Part shown: positions 60,506 through 64,000 of the stretch, one piece after another
Position numbering within the stretch: the first letter of the stretch is position 1
Layout: every line of letters starts with the position of its first letter
DNA from: JADJNW01 sp033761835
GTDB lineage: Bacteria; Bacteroidota; Bacteroidia; Chitinophagales; Saprospiraceae
Direction of reading: 5' to 3'
Length of the DNA: 64,000 nt
Assembly (NCBI GenBank): GCA_033761835.1
Contig: JANRME010000304.1
Coordinates: 1-64,000 of the forward strand
Position numbers and translations under genes: made by a program
Notes under the pieces: model-generated
Databases searched by the model: none
Seen by the model: only the letters and a program-made list of their open reading frames with translations
Told to the model about the DNA's origin: nothing

Positions 60506-63028
60506 CTATTCTTCTTCTTCAAAAATAGCTCTACCGCTCCGATCGATAATCGTCACACCCGCTTGTTGTGTACCCATCAGCAAAATATCTTGTACGTTTA
60601 CATGCGGCGGACGCGTGATCGCCCAAAGGATTGCATCGGCTACATCGCTCGCATTTAAGGGTTTAAAATCTTCATAAATCCTGGCTCTTTCGGCATCGCC
60701 ATCAAACCGAACCAATGCAAATTCCGTCTCTTCTACATGCCCGGGCGCAACCTGGCTTACTCGAATATTGTAGGAATGCAAATCCAAACGCATCCCTTTG
60801 GTTAAGGCTTCTACCGCGAATTTGGAGGCGCAATACACATTTCCATTCGGATAGACTTCTTTACCCGCGGTCGAACTGATATTGATGATATGTCCTTTTC
60901 TGCGCTTCACCATCAAAGGCGCTACGACACGTGTCATGTATAGCAAACCCTTCACATTCGTATCAATCATTTCTTCCCAATGCTCCAATTTTCCTTCGTG
61001 GATTGGATGGAAACCTTTGGCTTTGCCAGCGTTATTAATTAGTATATCAATAGCTTGCCAATCTTCGCCGAGGTTTTCAATAGCACGTTCCACTGCATTT
61101 ACATCCCGGACATCGAAATCAAGCGTTTTTATTTTGATATCATATTCGGACTCCAATTCTTTCTCCAGATCATCCAAACGTTCTTTGCGACGACCAGTAA
61201 GGATTAAATCGAAACCATTTTCTGCTAATAATGTTGCCGTAGTTCGCCCAATGCCAGAAGTCGCGCCAGTGATCAGCGCAATTTTGCCTTCACCCGGAAG
61301 TTTCGCTTTTAGAGTTTCTGCTGCCTCCGCTTGCTTTGCCGCCTCTTCTTCTTGTGTTTTCAGCATTTCCTCCAATTGTTGGATACTTTGCTTGAGGGCC
61401 TCGATTGTTTCATGCGTAGCAGCCGATTCAGGATAAGCGGTCACTTTATACTCAAAAGCTTTGTCGTTTTCCGGGGTTTTTAACTCTGGATTGATTTTTA
61501 TAGCGCGCAAGTAGTATTCACGGGCGGTTTCTTTATTTCCCATTCGATGGTATGACATCGCCAAATCATAATTGGCAAATGGATGTTTTGGATTCGCTTT
61601 TAGCGTTTTTTCAAAATATTTGATTGCTTTTTTAGGTTTGTCCAATTGTTCCGCTAACAAATTGGCGTAGCGATACGTGGCATCCATATTGTTTTCATCA
61701 TATTTAGCAGCTTTTTTGAAATATTTAGCAGCTTGTTCTATTTGATCCGGATATTGTGCAGCTACGACCATGCCCAGGCGATAGTACGCATCGGCGTTTT
61801 CATCGTTGATCTCTACCAACTTTTCGTAAGAATTTTTTGCCAGCAGAAAATCTTGTTTTAATTCAGCCAATTGTCCAATGAGTAAAAGCGCCTCTTCGTT
61901 TTCAGGTTCTATTTCTAAAGCGGCATCCAATTGATTAATGCTTTCCGATTGATTGTCAGTATATTGTGCCAATAAAACGGCATAAGCATAGCGCAACGCA
62001 AAACTTCCAGGATGGAATGAAATATAATCTGCTAAAGAACTTAAAGCGCTTTGTACATCGCCGGAATTGGCAGCATCATAAGCGGTTTCAACCCAATTTT
62101 GAATCTGGGCTTCACCAATGGGTTCTTCTTCTAAATCTTTCTCTTCTGGCTCAGGCGCTGCTTCGATTTCAATTGGGGGTTCTATTTTCGATTCAATATG
62201 TTCAAATTCAAAATTGCCATTTGAACTGGGTTCTGGCTCATACATTTTTTCTGCTTCTTCAACTATGGCAACAGGAGTTTCGGCTATTTTTTCTTCCAGT
62301 ATAGGTTCTTCCACATTAGGGTGGGATTCCACTTCTATCTCCTGTTTAATTTCAACAATCGGCGGCAAAGTTTCAACCGGTGCGGTTGGCTCAAAAGTAG
62401 GCTTCGGTGCAATGGGCATCAACGGTGGCAAATCGCGGAAAGCCCGCCAGCCATTGTCATCATTGGTAAAACGGAAAAAACGCTCGTAGCTATTGGCAAT
62501 AAAATCAGGGTATTCCAAAAAATCCATGTTGCGCAAAGTCCTCAGAAACTCTCCGATTTCACCCGAAATATCGCGCATCACACGTAAGTACTGATTAAAC
62601 TTTTCTTCGTCCAATTCATCGTGCAATTGGCGCTTTTGCTTGCGCAAATCGAGATATTGATCTTGCCAATAATTGATATATTTGATAATATCGCTCACGC
62701 GATCAAATTGCGTGGGAGCGCTGATGGGTTGCCCTGTATTATCATCTTTGGTTTGGCCATCTACAATCACAGGTAATATATCGGAGCCGCGTTCTTGTAG
62801 AAACTTCAAGCCACCACTCATGCACTGCGCGGATTTCAGGAAATTATCGCTGATGACCAACAGAACTGGTCCGCGTTTACCACGCAATTGAGTGCTGAGC
62901 GATTCGTCGTTAGTGGTTCGTTTGCAGTAAAAATGTTCAAACGAGTAGGAGGCCCTGCTCAATTGGCGTTCGATTTCTTCTGCAATTCTAATGTTGTCAA
63001 TGCAGTATGCTAAAGCTATACTTTTCAT
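60506..63028 (-). CDS. TIR-like / TPR / short-chain dehydrogenase fusion protein
   Basis: 840 aa in three parts. Residues 1-190: TIR-like fold, with 'SIALAYCIDNIRIAEEIERQL' and 'PVLLVISDNFLKSAQCMSGGLKFLQERGSDILPVIVDG'. The WCxxE position reads QCMSGG, so the catalytic Glu of NADase TIRs is missing. Residues 200-310: acidic Pro/Glu-rich linker. Residues 315-540: about six TPR motifs. Residues 541-578: coiled coil. Residues 580-835: complete SDR with TGATSGIG (587-594), Arg613/Arg614 suggesting NADP, NNAG (665-668), Ser719, Tyr732 and Lys736. An oxidoreductase tethered to a protein-interaction scaffold; substrate unknown. Confidence 0.85.
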   Translation of the reverse strand: MKSIALAYCIDNIRIAEEIERQLSRASYSFEHFYCKRTTNDESLSTQLRGKRGPVLLVISDNFLKSAQCMSGGLKFLQERGSDILPVIVDGQTKDDNTGQPISAPTQFDRVSDIIKYINYWQDQYLDLRKQKRQLHDELDEEKFNQYLRVMRDISGEIGEFLRTLRNMDFLEYPDFIANSYERFFRFTNDDNGWRAFRDLPPLMPIAPKPTFEPTAPVETLPPIVEIKQEIEVESHPNVEEPILEEKIAETPVAIVEEAEKMYEPEPSSNGNFEFEHIESKIEPPIEIEAAPEPEEKDLEEEPIGEAQIQNWVETAYDAANSGDVQSALSSLADYISFHPGSFALRYAYAVLLAQYTDNQSESINQLDAALEIEPENEEALLLIGQLAELKQDFLLAKNSYEKLVEINDENADAYYRLGMVVAAQYPDQIEQAAKYFKKAAKYDENNMDATYRYANLLAEQLDKPKKAIKYFEKTLKANPKHPFANYDLAMSYHRMGNKETAREYYLRAIKINPELKTPENDKAFEYKVTAYPESAATHETIEALKQSIQQLEEMLKTQEEEAAKQAEAAETLKAKLPGEGKIALITGATSGIGRTTATLLAENGFDLILTGRRKERLDDLEKELESEYDIKIKTLDFDVRDVNAVERAIENLGEDWQAIDILINNAGKAKGFHPIHEGKLEHWEEMIDTNVKGLLYMTRVVAPLMVKRRKGHIINISSTAGKEVYPNGNVYCASKFAVEALTKGMRLDLHSYNIRVSQVAPGHVEETEFALVRFDGDAERARIYEDFKPLNASDVADAILWAITRPPHVNVQDILLMGTQQAGVTIIDRSGRAIFEEEE

Positions 63029-63113
63029 GTGTTGGTTCTAAGAATTTTGTTTTTTGGAATTTAAAGCCCTTAATAAAACAATCGAAATTCATTAAATCTT
63101 CAAAATTAAGCAT

Positions 63114-64000
63114 TTATAATTCTTCTGCCATCAATTCCTTGATAAAAGTATCAAATTTTTGTTTAAAATTTTGGTATTCGCTGGTCGCGGGCCCTGAAAA
63201 CCCGGTGTGAATGCGCCGAACTTTATTCTGCCGATCAATAAAAATCATGGTCGGAAAAGAAATCACGCGATTGAGCATCGGAAGTGCTTTGCTTGCTTTG
63301 GTCTTGACATCAGAACCAGCATATAGAATCTCATAATCTATTCCAAAAAATTCCTTGTACTTTAGAATGGCAGCCCGAGCTTTGCTCTCATCGTTGTGGC
63401 GCTCAAAAGCCAGTCCAATAATTTCCAGGTCATCGTTTGGGTTATTTTTTAAATAATCCAATAAAAATTCAGTTTCATCTCTACAATTAGGACACCAAGT
63501 GCCCATAATTTGTACGATCTTTATTTTATCCTGGTATTTTGGATCATCAAGTGAGATGGTTTTACCGTCTGGATTTTTAAATGCAAAAGTAAATTTATCA
63601 TAACCAGGATTGAGGTAAGTCAAGGAATCTGCATTGCCCAGGCGAAACTCAGAGTTGCGTCGTGCCGTCCAAGTGGTGGTATAATGCTTGCCCGACCACC
63701 AAGTACCAAATAATGTACTGTCGGCTTGAATTTTGGCTTCAAAAAGATAAGCGTGCGAACCATCAAATGCTGAAAGATAAAGCTTATCACCTTGAACCGT
63801 ACCCTCCAAAAAGCGATGGTCGCCGGTTTCGGTCATAAAAGTACCATTCAGGTTATTTCCTTTTTGTACAAATTCGCCAATCCCTTTTTCTTCATCTTCT
63901 GTGTCAGGCGAAAATGTTACCTCCCAGCGCCCGGTGGCATCCAATGTAGGTGTTTCTTTCATTTTGGTGAAGCGATGCGACAGGCCTTGACGGGCAACAA
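63114..64000 (-). CDS. TlpA-type thioredoxin-domain protein (N-terminus outside window)
   Basis: Partial: the frame stays open to the window edge upstream of the Met at 63962, reading '..VARQGLSHRFTK', so the true start lies beyond 64000. The first visible part is a beta-rich domain ('GRWEVTFSPDTEDEEKGIGEFVQKGNNLNGTFMTETGDHRFLEG'). The C-terminal half is a thioredoxin/TlpA domain with active site 'MGTWCPNCRDETEFLLDYL' (WCPNC) and cis-Pro region 'SFPTMIFIDRQNKVRRIHTGFSGPAT'. Envelope thiol-disulfide oxidoreductase; whether it is lipidated cannot be seen. Confidence 0.88.
   Translation of the reverse strand, partial: VARQGLSHRFTKMKETPTLDATGRWEVTFSPDTEDEEKGIGEFVQKGNNLNGTFMTETGDHRFLEGTVQGDKLYLSAFDGSHAYLFEAKIQADSTLFGTWWSGKHYTTTWTARRNSEFRLGNADSLTYLNPGYDKFTFAFKNPDGKTISLDDPKYQDKIKIVQIMGTWCPNCRDETEFLLDYLKNNPNDDLEIIGLAFERHNDESKARAAILKYKEFFGIDYEILYAGSDVKTKASKALPMLNRVISFPTMIFIDRQNKVRRIHTGFSGPATSEYQNFKQKFDTFIKELMAEEL

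Noticed and set aside
60506..63028. TIR-SDR fusion as an active NADase defence effector
   Set aside because: The Glu expected at the WCxxE position is absent (QCMSGG), and no other defence genes are adjacent. A scaffold role is more likely.

Overview
The window looks like a chromosomal segment of a Bacteroidota bacterium, most likely of the Saprospiria/Chitinophagia group (the group assignment is inference). The signs are many short lipoproteins with the lipobox Cys following a hydrophobic N-terminus, secreted proteases ending in a type IX secretion (T9SS) sorting domain, a carboxypeptidase-regulatory/DUF5686 outer-membrane protein, a NrtR-type AraR, DUF1573, DUF3467 and DUF6090 proteins, start regions without Shine-Dalgarno sequences, and several good matches to the Bacteroidota promoter (-33 TTG / -7 TAnnTTTG). 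I saw no rRNA, tRNA, CRISPR array, transposase or integrase.

Layout. 0-4 kb: parB and parA (minus strand), a metallo-beta-lactamase-fold hydrolase, a DUF1573 lipoprotein and an unlisted 49-residue Cys/Lys-rich ORF. 4-8.3 kb: topA with a lysine-rich tail, a DUF3467 protein, an FKBP-type prolyl isomerase lipoprotein and a coupled secreted protein. 8.4-11.1 kb: four tandem paralogous small lipoprotein genes, three with a ten-cysteine tail. 11.3-16 kb: an N-acetylmuramoyl-L-alanine amidase, a PolX/PHP protein whose polymerase active site is lost, a BioD-like/DRTGG protein and malate dehydrogenase. 16.2-19.3 kb: two tandem M43-type secreted metalloproteases. 19.3-28.3 kb: a hotdog-fold protein, a membrane pentapeptide-repeat protein, sucC, an amidase, a cysteine-cluster protein, a DMT permease, a DUF1990/YndJ pair, a gamma carbonic anhydrase and a GNAT acetyltransferase. 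28.4-30.7 kb: a stress cluster (eRF1-like protein, Hsp20, Cys-less rhodanese, tandem UspA) closed by a strong terminator. 30.8-34.4 kb: a lipoprotein, pyrR-pyrB, and a PIN toxin/antitoxin pair lying between two perfect 37-bp copies of the 3' end of pyrB.

34.6-49.7 kb is a complete L-arabinose utilisation locus. GH127 and GH146 beta-L-arabinofuranosidases and a GH51 alpha-L-arabinofuranosidase release arabinose in the periplasm or at the cell surface. A mutarotase and a sodium/solute symporter prepare and import it. AraA, AraB and AraD convert it to D-xylulose 5-phosphate, a HAD phosphatase sits among them, and the Nudix-type repressor AraR is divergent from araB. Two palindromes of identical 9-5-9 architecture in the araR-araB gap are strong candidate AraR operators.

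50-64 kb: a DUF885 protein, an outer-membrane DUF5686 protein, a TPR-like cytosolic protein, recQ (preceded by an orphan terminator and possible small RNA), a DUF6090 protein, a GT4 glycosyltransferase, an unusual TIR-like/TPR/short-chain-dehydrogenase fusion, and a TlpA-type thioredoxin cut by the window edge.

Most worth following up: the TIR-TPR-SDR fusion, the repeat-bounded toxin-antitoxin module, the polymerase-dead PolX, the Cys10 lipoprotein array, the AraR operators and the small unlisted ORF.
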